A stretch of 23,934 nt of DNA, from assembly GCA_019115685.1 (NCBI GenBank), contig DXDC01000002.1, forward strand, positions 1-23,934. The letters run 5' to 3'. The notes beneath the pieces were generated by a model. The model was not told the DNA's origin and made no database searches. It worked only from the letters and a program-made list of their open reading frames with translations. The position numbers were made by a program, and so were the translations under genes. The stretch is from Candidatus Agrococcus pullicola (GTDB taxonomy: Bacteria; Actinomycetota; Actinomycetes; Actinomycetales; Microbacteriaceae). Within the stretch, counting starts at the first letter, position 1. Each line of letters opens with the position of its first letter. Positions 1-7,477 of the stretch are shown piece by piece.

Positions 1-712
1 CGAGGCGATACGCGAACGTTTCGAGCGTGTCCGCCTTGGGAAGCGTCGACACGAAGCCGTTGCTCTTGAACCGGTGCCGGATCAACTGCACGATACTCAG
101 CCCAGACGAAATCGCCAGGAACCCGATTGAAAGCGTGGCGACGAACACGTGCACGACAAGCCACGCCGACTGCAGGGCCGGCGGCAGCGGACTGATGGGC
201 ACGTAGTAGTTCACGGTCGCAGCGCCGAGGAAGAGCGTTGCCATCGCCGTGATGTAGACGCCGAGGAATCTCAGGTCGTTCCAGAACTGCGCAAAGATGA
301 ATACCGCGACGACGAGCACGACGCCAGTGAGTGCGAACTCGTACATGTTGGCCCACGGCACGCGCTCGGCGGCGATACCCCGCAGCACCGCACCGCCGAG
401 GTGCAGCATCCAGGCCATCACGGTTATCGCGAATCCGGCGCGCAGCCAATTGCGCCGCGGCTTTCGAGGTTTGGTGAGCGTCTCGCGCGGGGTGTCCGCG
501 GGAACGGACGCGGTGTCCGGTTCTCGCGCATCCGCATCGTTTGCGCCCGCACCGACGCCCACGAGCGACTTTCGTTTTGTTCGAACCGCCTCGGCTTCGG
601 CCTTTACGTTCGAACCGTGGCTCACGATGTCGAGCGCGAACAGCATGAACGCGAGTGCGTACACAGCGATCGCCGTATACACCAGCAGTTGCGAAATGCT
701 CTCCAGATCCAC
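1..712 (-). CDS. ccsB: Cytochrome c biogenesis protein CcsB/CcsA (ResC), 3' end cut by window edge
   Basis: The reading frame stays open from a GTG at 712 to the left edge (about 237 codons); the stop lies outside the window. The protein is a polytopic membrane partner of ResB in system II cytochrome c maturation, which delivers heme across the membrane and attaches it to apocytochromes. Visible: a first membrane segment at the N-terminus (LLVYTAIAVYALAFMLFALD), a charged linker of roughly 50 residues rich in Ala, Asp, Arg and Lys, then the family signature VPWANMYEF followed by further membrane segments, including SAWLVVHVFVATLSIGFLAI. The WWD heme-handling segment and the later helices should lie beyond the edge. 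The GTG starts 9 bp after the resB stop, with a purine-rich AGAAAGAGTAGG upstream as ribosome site. It is the last visible gene of the minus-strand operon starting at 4473. Confidence 0.93.
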   Translation of the reverse strand, partial: MDLESISQLLVYTAIAVYALAFMLFALDIVSHGSNVKAEAEAVRTKRKSLVGVGAGANDADAREPDTASVPADTPRETLTKPRKPRRNWLRAGFAITVMAWMLHLGGAVLRGIAAERVPWANMYEFALTGVVLVVAVFIFAQFWNDLRFLGVYITAMATLFLGAATVNYYVPISPLPPALQSAWLVVHVFVATLSIGFLAISSGLSIVQLIRHRFKSNGFVSTLPKADTLETFAYRL

Positions 713-721
713 GTGATCAGC

Positions 722-2422
722 CTACTCTTTCTCTTCTGGCGAGTTGGGTTCGGAGCCCGATTCTCTCGGGTCCTCACCGTCGGGTGCTACGGATCCGCGT
801 TCGTGCGCGAGCCGCTCAGCAAGATCCTGCACGGCCTTCTCAAGCCCCGGATCCTCACCTCTCGCGAGCCCGGCGATCTCCAACCCGTTCGGGCTGGGCT
901 TCACCCAGACCCGTCTGCGCGGCACGAGCAGCGCGAGCATGAGCCCTCCGAACAGCACGACCGCCGAGCCCAGCACCACGTAGTTCATCGGGTCGGCCTG
1001 AATGTCGATAACCGCGTAGCGAACGACGCTGTCGAGCGACACCGTTCCCATACCGTCGGGGAGCTCAACGCTGTTTCCAGGTGCCAGCACCAGGGTTTCG
1101 TGGTCCGCGTCCCGGCCGGCGATCTGCGTCATATCTTCCGTATCGAGCATGTACACATTGCGCGGAACGCCCTCGTCGAGCCCAAGGTTGCCCGTGTACA
1201 CCTCGAGTGTCATGACCGGCTGGAAGAGGTCGGGATACGCGGACGCAAGAGCACCCGTTTCAGTTTCGACGGCAGTCGGGTAGAAGAAACCGCGAAGCCC
1301 CACCTGCTCTTCGAGCCCGTCTGGGAGCTTGATGACGCCCAAGCTCGTGAGCTGATTGTCCTGCGCCAGAAAGGGCACGGGCTCATCAAAGACGACGTTG
1401 CCTTCCGCATCCTCCACCGTGATGACCGGCGCGTAGCCGTTCGAGAGCAGGAACAGGTAACTGCCGTGCACGTACAGGGGCGCGTTGACCTTGATCTCAT
1501 CGTCGTACGAGCCGTCTTCATCGGTTATCGTGACGTGCCCCGTGAAGTCGGTCGGCATCCCGAACGCTTCCATGTTGTCGGTCTCGTACTCGACATCGAG
1601 ATCGTTCAGCTGGAACGAGTAGTCGGGGAGGTCGCTCTCATCGAAGAACCTGCCGGGCTGGTAGAGATCCCAGCTGGAAAGCGTGTTCGCGTACGAATAG
1701 CCTTCGAACACGAGGCGCTGCCCCTTGTAGCCCCAGCCGTTGCCGACCGCAACCGCAATGAGCAGCACCACCATCAGCACGTGGAAGACGAGGTTGCCGG
1801 TCTCCTTCAGGTACCCGCGCTCTGCCGACACGCCGGTCTCGGTGCGCCGCGTGCGATAGCCGAGCTTCTTGAGCGTCCGCTGCGCGTCGTCCAGGTCACC
1901 GGCATCCCCCTCGATGACGGTGTAGCCGGGAAGCCGCCCCAGACGTGCGGGCACCTTCGGCGGCGGGGTGCGCAACGCCTTCAAATGGTGCTTGATGCGC
2001 GGCACGATGCAGCCGATGAGCGACACGAACAGCAGGATGTAGATCGCCGAGAACCAGTAGCTCTCGAAGACATGGTGGAGTTGGAAGGCGTCGTAGAGCC
2101 ACAGCAGCTCGGGATTCTCTTCCCGCACCTGGATGACACCGTTGGGGTTGCTCGTCTCCTGCGGCACAATGGACCCGGGGACCGCGGCGAGTGCCAGCAG
2201 CAATAACAGGAGGATCGCGGTCCGCATCGACGTGAGCTGGCGCCACGCCCAACGCAGCCAGCCGATGAAGCCGAGTTCCGGGTTCTTCGGCGCTGCTCGC
2301 TTCCTGGGCGTCGCGTCTACGTGATCGTCTGGGCGCAGCGGGTCACCGGCACTACCGCCCTCGTCATCGATCGAGGGCTGCTGGTTCTTCGGCGGTTGCC
2401 GGTCAGAGGACGGTCGTGACAC
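722..2422 (-). CDS. resB: Cytochrome c biogenesis protein ResB (Ccs1)
   Basis: 566 residues, normal for the family. ResB and CcsB form the system II heme delivery and cytochrome c synthetase complex. The N-terminal 60 residues are charged and cytoplasmic. Membrane segments follow near residues 67-83 (AILLLLLLALAAVPGSIVP), 122-142 (WFSAIYILLFVSLIGCIVP) and 211-229 (LVFHVLMVVLLIAVAVGNG). A large extracytoplasmic domain of about 240 residues follows, then a last helix near 475-498 ending in RRRVWVKP. The C-terminal tail is acidic and Glu-rich. The start is GTG at 2422, overlapping the 3' end of ccdA by 20 bp, so translation is probably coupled. The long open frame on the opposite strand is an antisense shadow of this gene. 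Confidence 0.95.
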   Translation of the reverse strand: MSRPSSDRQPPKNQQPSIDDEGGSAGDPLRPDDHVDATPRKRAAPKNPELGFIGWLRWAWRQLTSMRTAILLLLLLALAAVPGSIVPQETSNPNGVIQVREENPELLWLYDAFQLHHVFESYWFSAIYILLFVSLIGCIVPRIKHHLKALRTPPPKVPARLGRLPGYTVIEGDAGDLDDAQRTLKKLGYRTRRTETGVSAERGYLKETGNLVFHVLMVVLLIAVAVGNGWGYKGQRLVFEGYSYANTLSSWDLYQPGRFFDESDLPDYSFQLNDLDVEYETDNMEAFGMPTDFTGHVTITDEDGSYDDEIKVNAPLYVHGSYLFLLSNGYAPVITVEDAEGNVVFDEPVPFLAQDNQLTSLGVIKLPDGLEEQVGLRGFFYPTAVETETGALASAYPDLFQPVMTLEVYTGNLGLDEGVPRNVYMLDTEDMTQIAGRDADHETLVLAPGNSVELPDGMGTVSLDSVVRYAVIDIQADPMNYVVLGSAVVLFGGLMLALLVPRRRVWVKPSPNGLEIAGLARGEDPGLEKAVQDLAERLAHERGSVAPDGEDPRESGSEPNSPEEKE

Positions 2423-3230
2423 TGCCGATCCAAATCGCTAGAGCATCCATAATCATCATCCAGAGTCCCGTGATCATCAGTAGACCCACTGCGATGAGCA
2501 CGCTGCCGCCGACCATGTTGAACATGCGCATATGGCGCTTCACCCAGCTCGCCGACTTCGTCGCCCAGCCGAACCCGATCGCCATGGCGATGAACGGGAT
2601 GCCGAGCCCGAGGCCGTACATCAGCCCGAACAGCGCCCCCTGCCAGGCGGATCCGCTCGAGATCGAGAGCGCACCGATCGCAGCGAGCACCGGCCCGGAG
2701 CAGGGTGTCCACCCGATCGCGAACGCGGCACCAATGACGGGCGCGCTCCACAGCGACGACGCGTCGGAGACCTTGGGCTTCCACACGCGCTGCAGGAACG
2801 AGACGCGACCGATGAAGATCAACCCGGCTAGCAGCATGACGATGCCGAGTATCCGCAGAACAGGGTCGCGGTACTGGATGAAGAAAGTGCCGATGCCGCC
2901 GACGACCGCGTTCATGGCGACGAAGACGGCGGTGAACCCGAGGATGAACAGCGTGACGCCGACGAGGGTCCTGCGCATCGCGGATCCGCCCCGAGCGGGA
3001 TTCGCACCGCCTTCCGGGATGCCCTCACTGCCGGGGCGCGCGGTGCGAGCACCGGAGGTGCCCGCTGGAGCCGTCGACGCGACGGACGCTGCCGTGGCTG
3101 ACGGACCGCTGAGCGAACCCAGCAAGCCGAGATAGCCGGGCACGAGCGGCAGGACGCACGGGGACAGGAACGACACGACACCGGCTGCCAGTGCAATGAT
3201 GAGGGCCACGAGAAGTGGCCCTTCGAGCAT
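2403..3230 (-). CDS. ccdA: Cytochrome c biogenesis protein CcdA (thiol electron carrier)
   Basis: 275 residues from ATG 3230. CcdA carries reducing equivalents from cytoplasmic thioredoxin through the membrane to TlpA/ResA, which keeps apocytochrome cysteines reduced. The two conserved cysteines are visible in FLSPCVLPLVPGYLG (Cys25) and GWTPCSGP (Cys177), with about six hydrophobic helices. Between the first and second helices is an Ala/Ser/Gly/Pro-rich insert of about 45 residues, longer than in compact CcdA proteins. The frame stays open for another 133 codons upstream, but that part reads antisense to tlpA and is Arg-rich, so I reject it. ATG 3230 is preceded by GGGGG as ribosome site; a GTG at 3248 is the alternative. 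It lies 20 bp after tlpA and overlaps resB. Confidence 0.94.
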   Translation of the reverse strand: MLEGPLLVALIIALAAGVVSFLSPCVLPLVPGYLGLLGSLSGPSATAASVASTAPAGTSGARTARPGSEGIPEGGANPARGGSAMRRTLVGVTLFILGFTAVFVAMNAVVGGIGTFFIQYRDPVLRILGIVMLLAGLIFIGRVSFLQRVWKPKVSDASSLWSAPVIGAAFAIGWTPCSGPVLAAIGALSISSGSAWQGALFGLMYGLGLGIPFIAMAIGFGWATKSASWVKRHMRMFNMVGGSVLIAVGLLMITGLWMMIMDALAIWIGSVTTVL

Positions 3231-3250
3231 CGTTTCGAGAACCCCCACGA

Positions 3251-3832
3251 CTAGCCGGCGAGTTCTTCGTTGATCAGCGTGGAGACGATCGAGGTGTCCT
3301 GAACCGCCCCGGAGATCCGTGCCGCGACGCGGCCCTCGGAATCGAGAATGATCGTGGTCGGTACCGCGTTGGGCGCGATCTCCCCGGAGAACACGCGCTG
3401 GACGTCCGCGCCCTGCGCGTCGAGGATCGACGGGTACTCGATGCCGAAGGTCTCGTCGAACGAACGCGCTTGCGCAGCGCCGTCGCGCACGTTGATACCG
3501 ATGAAGTTCACATCCGCGCCGAATTCCTCGTGCAACTCGACGAGCACGGGAGCCTCGACACGGCACGGCGGGCATGCCGCGTACCAGAAGTTCACGAGTG
3601 TGACGCCGGGATTGTCGTCGGTCGACCACTGCTCGCCGGCGACGGTTTCACCGCTGAACTGCATGGGTTGACCGCGATCAGCCGGCGCTACTTCGGTAAC
3701 GAAGCCATCACCCGAGATATAGCCGGCCTCGCCAACCTGCCCGGCGACGCCATCGTTGCTCGAGCATCCGACGGCGACTGCGGCCGCCGCCACGATCGCG
3801 GCAACTTTGAAGGTCCTCCTGGGCGATCGCAC
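3251..3832 (-). CDS. resA: TlpA/ResA-like thiol-disulfide lipoprotein
   Basis: 193 residues. It is a membrane-anchored extracytoplasmic thioredoxin-fold reductase that likely reduces the CXXCH motifs of apocytochrome c using electrons from CcdA. The N-terminus has a basic region (RSPRRTFK), an Ala/Val core and a lipobox VAVGC, which predicts lipidation at Cys23. The redox motif is FWYAACPPCRVEAPVL (Cys87, Cys90), followed by the usual AhpC/TSA-type fold with a cis-Pro loop near NAVPTTIILDSEGRV. The start is GTG at 3832, overlapping the phosphatase stop codon by one base (TAGTG). An AGGAGG sits inside codons 5-6, but no in-frame start lies at useful distance behind it, and the GTG is needed for a complete signal peptide. 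Confidence 0.92.
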   Translation of the reverse strand: MRSPRRTFKVAAIVAAAAVAVGCSSNDGVAGQVGEAGYISGDGFVTEVAPADRGQPMQFSGETVAGEQWSTDDNPGVTLVNFWYAACPPCRVEAPVLVELHEEFGADVNFIGINVRDGAAQARSFDETFGIEYPSILDAQGADVQRVFSGEIAPNAVPTTIILDSEGRVAARISGAVQDTSIVSTLINEELAG

Positions 3833-4473
3833 TACACGGCCCCCGTATCTATCCGTGCGATGTCGGCCGCGGGGTCCGCATAGCCGGTTTCGACGAAGCG
3901 GCCGTTCTCGCGGCGGAAGCTCGTAATCGAAGACAGCGCGCAGCGCCGCTTGCGCGGGTCGTGCCAGAGCCGCTGCCCGGCGAGGTATCGGTGGGTGATC
4001 CAGATCGGCGCCTGGTGCATCACCATGACGATGTCGCCGTCTTCGCCGGACTCCTCGAGCTCATCCCAGGCGTCTTCCATGGCAGCGACGACCCGACCCG
4101 CCATCGCGTCATTGGCTTCGCCCCAGCTCGGCTTCGTCGGGTTCGCGATGAGTCGCCATTCGCTCGGCTTCCGCAGGGAAGCCTTGAGATCGAACTTTCG
4201 CCCTTCGAAGGCATTCCAAGGTTCAATGATCCGCGGTTCCGTGCGTATTTCGAGGTCGTATTTCTCCGCCCACGGCTCGGCCGACTGCTGCGCGCGCTCG
4301 AGCGGAGACGCGTACAGACGCCCGATGGTGACATCGCTCATGCTGTCGGCACTCACCCGCGCCATACGTTCACCTCGCTCCGAAAGCCGGTAACCGGGGA
4401 TGCGACCGTACAGGATGCCATCGGGGTTGTGTACCTCTCCGTGGCGCACCAGATGCAAGCGGCGTGGGGGCAT
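3832..4473 (-). CDS. Histidine phosphatase family protein (phosphoglycerate mutase-like)
   Basis: 213 residues from ATG 4473. The catalytic RHG motif is in LHLVRHGEVHNPDGILYG (residues 10-12), the downstream phosphate-pocket Arg in ASPLERAQQSAEPWAEK, and the second catalytic His in VMVMHQAPIWITHRYL. The family includes mutases and phosphatases acting on small phospho-compounds; the substrate cannot be told from sequence. It heads the cytochrome c biogenesis operon, the same position as in other actinobacteria such as the Rv0525-Rv0529 cluster of Mycobacterium tuberculosis, and overlaps tlpA by one base. An ATG at 4509 would add 12 residues, but it lies inside a repeat. A -10-like TAAACT ends 7 bp before ATG 4473, so the shorter form, probably leaderless, is preferred. 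Confidence 0.9.
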   Translation of the reverse strand: MPPRRLHLVRHGEVHNPDGILYGRIPGYRLSERGERMARVSADSMSDVTIGRLYASPLERAQQSAEPWAEKYDLEIRTEPRIIEPWNAFEGRKFDLKASLRKPSEWRLIANPTKPSWGEANDAMAGRVVAAMEDAWDELEESGEDGDIVMVMHQAPIWITHRYLAGQRLWHDPRKRRCALSSITSFRRENGRFVETGYADPAADIARIDTGAV

Positions 4474-4480
4474 ATTAGTT

Positions 4481-4486
4481 AGTTTA
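4481..4486 (-). promoter_or_regulatory. -10 element for the cytochrome c biogenesis operon
   Basis: Read on the minus strand, TAAACT lies 7 bp before the ATG at 4473, the spacing expected for a leaderless transcript. The 29-bp repeat at 4487-4515 abuts it directly upstream, so any -35 contact would fall inside the repeat. No good -35 is visible at the usual 17 bp; TTGAAA lies 22 bp upstream, which is too far for normal spacing. Confidence 0.45.
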
Positions 4487-4515
4487 CGTGGAGACCCTAT
4501 GAAGGGCATTTCAAG
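4487..4515. repeat. 29-bp direct repeat, copy 1
   Basis: Perfect 29-base match to 4560-4588. Each copy contains a small dyad, CCCT-ATGA-AGGG. This copy abuts the presumed -10 box of the histidine phosphatase gene. Start-to-start spacing is 73 bp, close to seven helical turns, which would place both copies on one face of the DNA. An operator pair is the favoured reading. Confidence 0.85.
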
Positions 4516-4559
4516 GCTCCCTGCACCCAGCCAAGGAAACAGTCCACAGGACTCTTTCC

Positions 4560-4588
4560 CGTGGAGACCCTATGAAGGGCATTTCAAG
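4560..4588. repeat. 29-bp direct repeat, copy 2
   Basis: Identical to 4487-4515; the 44 bp between the copies (4516-4559) is not repeated. That spacer carries its own small inverted repeat, AGTCC-ACA-GGACT, at 4541-4553. No third copy was found elsewhere in the window by eye. Confidence 0.85.
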
Positions 4589-4839
4589 CCCGCCTCCACG
4601 CCTTCCACGGATGCGGTGTCGGCGATTTCGCTTCTCCGCTACAACCGGACCGACATTCCATGCCGCCGCTGCGCAGCTCGCACACGCTGAGCCGTAGTGC
4701 GCAGGACACTAAGCATTAGAGACCGTTATCTGTAACATAAGTACACATTTCGCTCAGCGGTTCGAGTCTCGTGCACACTCTCACGTAACAACAGAGCGCA
4801 GTCGACCGACTGCAGAGAGTATCCCGAGAGGCACCGCAC
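4589..4839. other. Divergent intergenic region before the rhodanese gene
   Basis: No gene is seen here. Near the right end is a perfect inverted repeat, GCAGTCG-AC-CGACTGC, at 4798-4813, placed where it would overlap the 5' leader of the rhodanese transcript and could be an operator or small hairpin. A possible -10 (TAACAT, 4733-4738) has no convincing -35. The stretch GGTTCGAGTC near 4759 resembles a tRNA T-arm but does not pair as one. Confidence 0.4.
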
Positions 4840-5997
4840 ATGACACAAGCAAACGAAGACGCGAGCCGGGCGAAGGCCGCTGCGTCATCCGAAACCAGCG
4901 CGAGGACACGGCGCCCGTGGGTGACGCCGGTCGCCTTCGTCGCAGTCGCCGCACTGGCGGCCACGGCAGGCGTGTTGGTCTCCAACAGCCTCGGCGGCGC
5001 ATCCACCGAAACTGCGTCTCCCAACGATGAAGGCACGGGACAAGCCGCGTTACTCGACGTTGACTACGGCGAAGCGCGTGGACCCGTGCATCAGGAGGAG
5101 GCGCTGGTCAGCACGGACTGGCTCGACGAGAACATCGACGATCCGAACCTCGTGATCATCGAAGTCAGCGAAGGCCGTGAAGGCAGCGGACTCACGAGCT
5201 ACGAGGCCGGTCACGTTCCGGGCGCCGTGGAGTTCGTCTGGTATCGCGACTTCGTCGAGCGACTCAACCGCGACCTCATCGACCGCGAGGCATTCACGTC
5301 ACTTGCGCAAAACGCAGGCGTGAATGCCGACAGCACCGTGGTCATCTACGGTGATGCCAACAACTGGTTCGCCGCCTACGGCGCCTGGGTGTTCAAGCTG
5401 TACGGCTTCGAGGACGTCCGCTTGCTCGACGGGGGCCGCGAGGCATGGGAGCAAGAGGGACGCGAGTTGAGCCCGGCAGCGCCGAGCCCCGCGCAAGGCG
5501 ATTGGGAAGCGAGCGCCCCCAACTCGGACATTCGGGCATTCCAGGGTGAAGTACTCGAAGTCGTGAACGGACAGCGCGACGGTGTTCTCGTCGACATTCG
5601 TGGTCCGCAGGAGTTCAACGGAGAGATCGGTGTCGCGGAAGGCTTCGGAGGGGAGGCTGCAGCGAAGTGGGGCCACATCCCCGGTGCCGTGTACGCTCCC
5701 TGGGGCCAAATCGTCAATCAGCCCGATGAGGGCGGCGACGGCACGCTTCTCGATGTCGAAGAGATTCGCGATCACTACGCCGAACTCGGGGTCGACGGCA
5801 GCGTCACCGTCTACGTGTACTGCCGGATCGGTGAGCGTGCCAGCCACACCTGGTACGTCCTGAGCCAGGTGCTCGGCTATGACGTGAAGCTCTACGACGG
5901 CAGCTGGACGGAGTGGGGCAACTCGGTGGGTGTTCCCATCGAGAACCCGACGCTCGCCGACAACGACGACTTCAGCGGACTCTGGGGCGGAAACTGA
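4840..5997 (+). CDS. Membrane-anchored double-domain rhodanese (thiosulfate sulfurtransferase)
   Basis: 385 residues. Sulfurtransferases of this family move sulfane sulfur from thiosulfate or 3-mercaptopyruvate to acceptors. Residues 1-26 are polar and basic, then one hydrophobic helix near 27-50 (PWVTPVAFVAVAALAATAGV) acts as membrane anchor or uncleaved signal. Two rhodanese domains follow, about 85-210 and 235-370. The C-terminal active loop is YCRIGERASHTW with catalytic Cys328; the equivalent N-terminal loop is YGDANNWFAAY and lacks Cys, as usual for the inactive first domain. The ribosome site is GAGAGG 8 bp before ATG 4840. Common actinobacterial SseA/CysA sulfurtransferases are soluble, so the anchor places this one outside the cytoplasm. 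The next gene, a YeeE-type transporter, overlaps it or follows at once, suggesting joint thiosulfate use. Confidence 0.92.
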   Translation: MTQANEDASRAKAAASSETSARTRRPWVTPVAFVAVAALAATAGVLVSNSLGGASTETASPNDEGTGQAALLDVDYGEARGPVHQEEALVSTDWLDENIDDPNLVIIEVSEGREGSGLTSYEAGHVPGAVEFVWYRDFVERLNRDLIDREAFTSLAQNAGVNADSTVVIYGDANNWFAAYGAWVFKLYGFEDVRLLDGGREAWEQEGRELSPAAPSPAQGDWEASAPNSDIRAFQGEVLEVVNGQRDGVLVDIRGPQEFNGEIGVAEGFGGEAAAKWGHIPGAVYAPWGQIVNQPDEGGDGTLLDVEEIRDHYAELGVDGSVTVYVYCRIGERASHTWYVLSQVLGYDVKLYDGSWTEWGNSVGVPIENPTLADNDDFSGLWGGN

Positions 5998-7259
5998 ACG
6001 CCGCAGCCGCACCGAGCGCGGGGCCCATCACATCGGTTGACACCGGTGATGAGGGCCCCCGCGTCCTCGGGTGGACACGAGCCGACACGGTACGAACCGT
6101 CGCTGCGCTGGTCGTCGCCGCGACCCTGGTAATCGGCGCGGTCATCCTCCATCGGGGAGCCGCTCCCGGAGCCGGCTCCAGCGCTTCGTTCTCACTGATG
6201 ACCGGCACCGCACTCGGCATACTCTTCGAACGCGGTCGTTTCTGCTTCTTCTGCATCTTCCGCGATGCATTCGAGGAGAAGAACACCCGCGGGGTGTACT
6301 CGATCCTGACGGCTCTCGCTGTCGGCATCGTCGGCTACGCGATCGTGTTCGGATTGCGCATCCCCTCTCCGTCTCCGGGGGATGTCGCGCCCGGTGCATT
6401 CGTCGGCCCCGTCGGCCTCGCGCTCGTGATCGGCGGATTCGCGTTCGGTCTCGGTGTCGTGATTTCCGGTGGATGCATCGGCGGTCACCTCTATCGACTG
6501 GGAGAGGGAAGCCTCCGGGCAATCCCGGCCCTACTGGGCGCGCTGCTCGGGTTCGGGCTCGGGTTCCTGACGTGGAATCCGATCGCATCGATCTTCATCC
6601 TCGGCGCTCCAGTGCCGTGGCTCCCCGCCGCGGCGGGCTACGCACCGGCAGTCGTGCTGCAGCTGACCATCCTGGCGGTCATCGCGTTCTGGCTGCTGCG
6701 ATGGAACCCGCCCGTCGCCGCCCGTGAGCCACGAACCGTCGACCTGCCGGGCATCCGCCGGTCACTGTTCTTCACCCGCTGGCCCGCGCTCCTCACAGGG
6801 GCACTCGTCGGGCTCATCGGCGTCGTGTACTACCTGCGGGTCGGACCGCTCGGCGTGACCGCACAGCTGAGCAGCCTCTCCCGCTCAGTGCTCGATGACG
6901 CCGAGCTGATTCCGGGGTCACTCGTAGGCCTCGACGGCGCCCTCGCCGGATGCGTCGCGCTCGTGATCGAGACGATAACCGAGAACGGATGGCTCATCAT
7001 CGGCATCGTGGTCGGCTCGCTGCTCGCCGCGCTGCCCGGTCGCAAATTCAGCATCGAGAAGCTCACTCCTCATGGCGCAGGCACCGCGTTGCTCGGTGGC
7101 GTGCTGCTCGGCTGGGGTGCGACAATCGGACTCGGATGCACGATCGGGGTGTTCCTGTCCGGCATTCAGGCGTCCGGGGCTTCCGGTTGGGTCTTCGCCG
7201 CTTCGCTGGTTGCAGCACTCGCCATCGGCTTCAAGCTAGGACTCCACAAAGGAACGTAA
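5913..7259 (+). CDS. YeeE/YedE family membrane protein (thiosulfate/sulfur-compound importer)
   Basis: Up to 448 residues and about ten hydrophobic helices. YeeE/YedE (TsuA-type) proteins import thiosulfate or related sulfur compounds through conserved cysteines along the path. Those visible are GILFERGRFCFFCIFRD, VISGGCIGGHLYRLGEGSL and IGLGCTIGVFLSGIQASGASGWVF. The start is uncertain. GTG 5913 is the only ATG/GTG/TTG upstream of the first helix, but it lies 85 bp inside the rhodanese gene, and the 27 residues it adds look like out-of-frame translation. A CTG at 5994, overlapping the rhodanese TGA (CTGA) and preceded by GGGGCGG, would give a cleaner N-terminus and a 421-residue protein. Translation is probably coupled to the rhodanese gene. 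I read the pair as a two-gene sulfur acquisition unit. Confidence 0.9.
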   Translation: MGQLGGCSHREPDARRQRRLQRTLGRKLNAAAAPSAGPITSVDTGDEGPRVLGWTRADTVRTVAALVVAATLVIGAVILHRGAAPGAGSSASFSLMTGTALGILFERGRFCFFCIFRDAFEEKNTRGVYSILTALAVGIVGYAIVFGLRIPSPSPGDVAPGAFVGPVGLALVIGGFAFGLGVVISGGCIGGHLYRLGEGSLRAIPALLGALLGFGLGFLTWNPIASIFILGAPVPWLPAAAGYAPAVVLQLTILAVIAFWLLRWNPPVAAREPRTVDLPGIRRSLFFTRWPALLTGALVGLIGVVYYLRVGPLGVTAQLSSLSRSVLDDAELIPGSLVGLDGALAGCVALVIETITENGWLIIGIVVGSLLAALPGRKFSIEKLTPHGAGTALLGGVLLGWGATIGLGCTIGVFLSGIQASGASGWVFAASLVAALAIGFKLGLHKGT

Positions 7260-7328
7260 GACTCCCCGACACCCCCTCACCCTTTCCACGATTCCGATCC
7301 ACCGGACCGGTGCTCGGATGCCGGGGGC

Positions 7329-7386
7329 GGTTTCAGATGGATTCTATGGGTCGAGACGGCGTCTGAACCCGTGAAAACCATCTGGG
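7329..7386. repeat. Intergenic inverted-repeat element, copy A
   Basis: The reverse complement of this 58-bp stretch aligns over its whole length, with two small gaps, to 11147-11203. Its arms CAGATGGATTCTA (7334-7346) and TGAAAACCATCTG (7372-7384) form a stem with seven perfect terminal pairs. It lies between the YeeE gene and a small membrane-protein gene and matches no coding frame. Confidence 0.6.
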
Positions 7387-7464
7387 ATCAATCTCGTACG
7401 GCCGACAAGTGACCCCTTGCAGCTCAGCGGCTGTCGCTCCGTCCAGAAGTGGGGCCGGCTTGAC

Positions 7465-7470
7465 TACGCT
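7465..7470 (+). promoter_or_regulatory. -10 element of a leaderless transcript
   Basis: TACGCT ends 7 bp before ATG 7478, and no Shine-Dalgarno sequence precedes that ATG. The -35 region is not recognisable. Confidence 0.4.
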
Positions 7471-7477
7471 TATAACT

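Noticed and set aside
149..2206. 685-codon open frame on the plus strand
   Set aside because: Antisense to resB and ccsB, His/Arg/Glu-rich with no family likeness; an effect of high third-position GC.
3231..3629. 133-codon N-terminal extension of ccdA
   Set aside because: Lies antisense-like in frame through tlpA, Arg-rich, and would precede an already complete first helix.
4487..4588. CRISPR array reading of the two 29-bp repeats
   Set aside because: Only two repeats, a 44-bp spacer longer than usual for a 29-bp repeat, no third copy, no cas genes and a promoter location. An operator pair fits better.
4741..4790. tRNA-like T-arm GGTTCGAGTC
   Set aside because: The flanking bases do not form the T stem, and no acceptor or anticodon arm is found.
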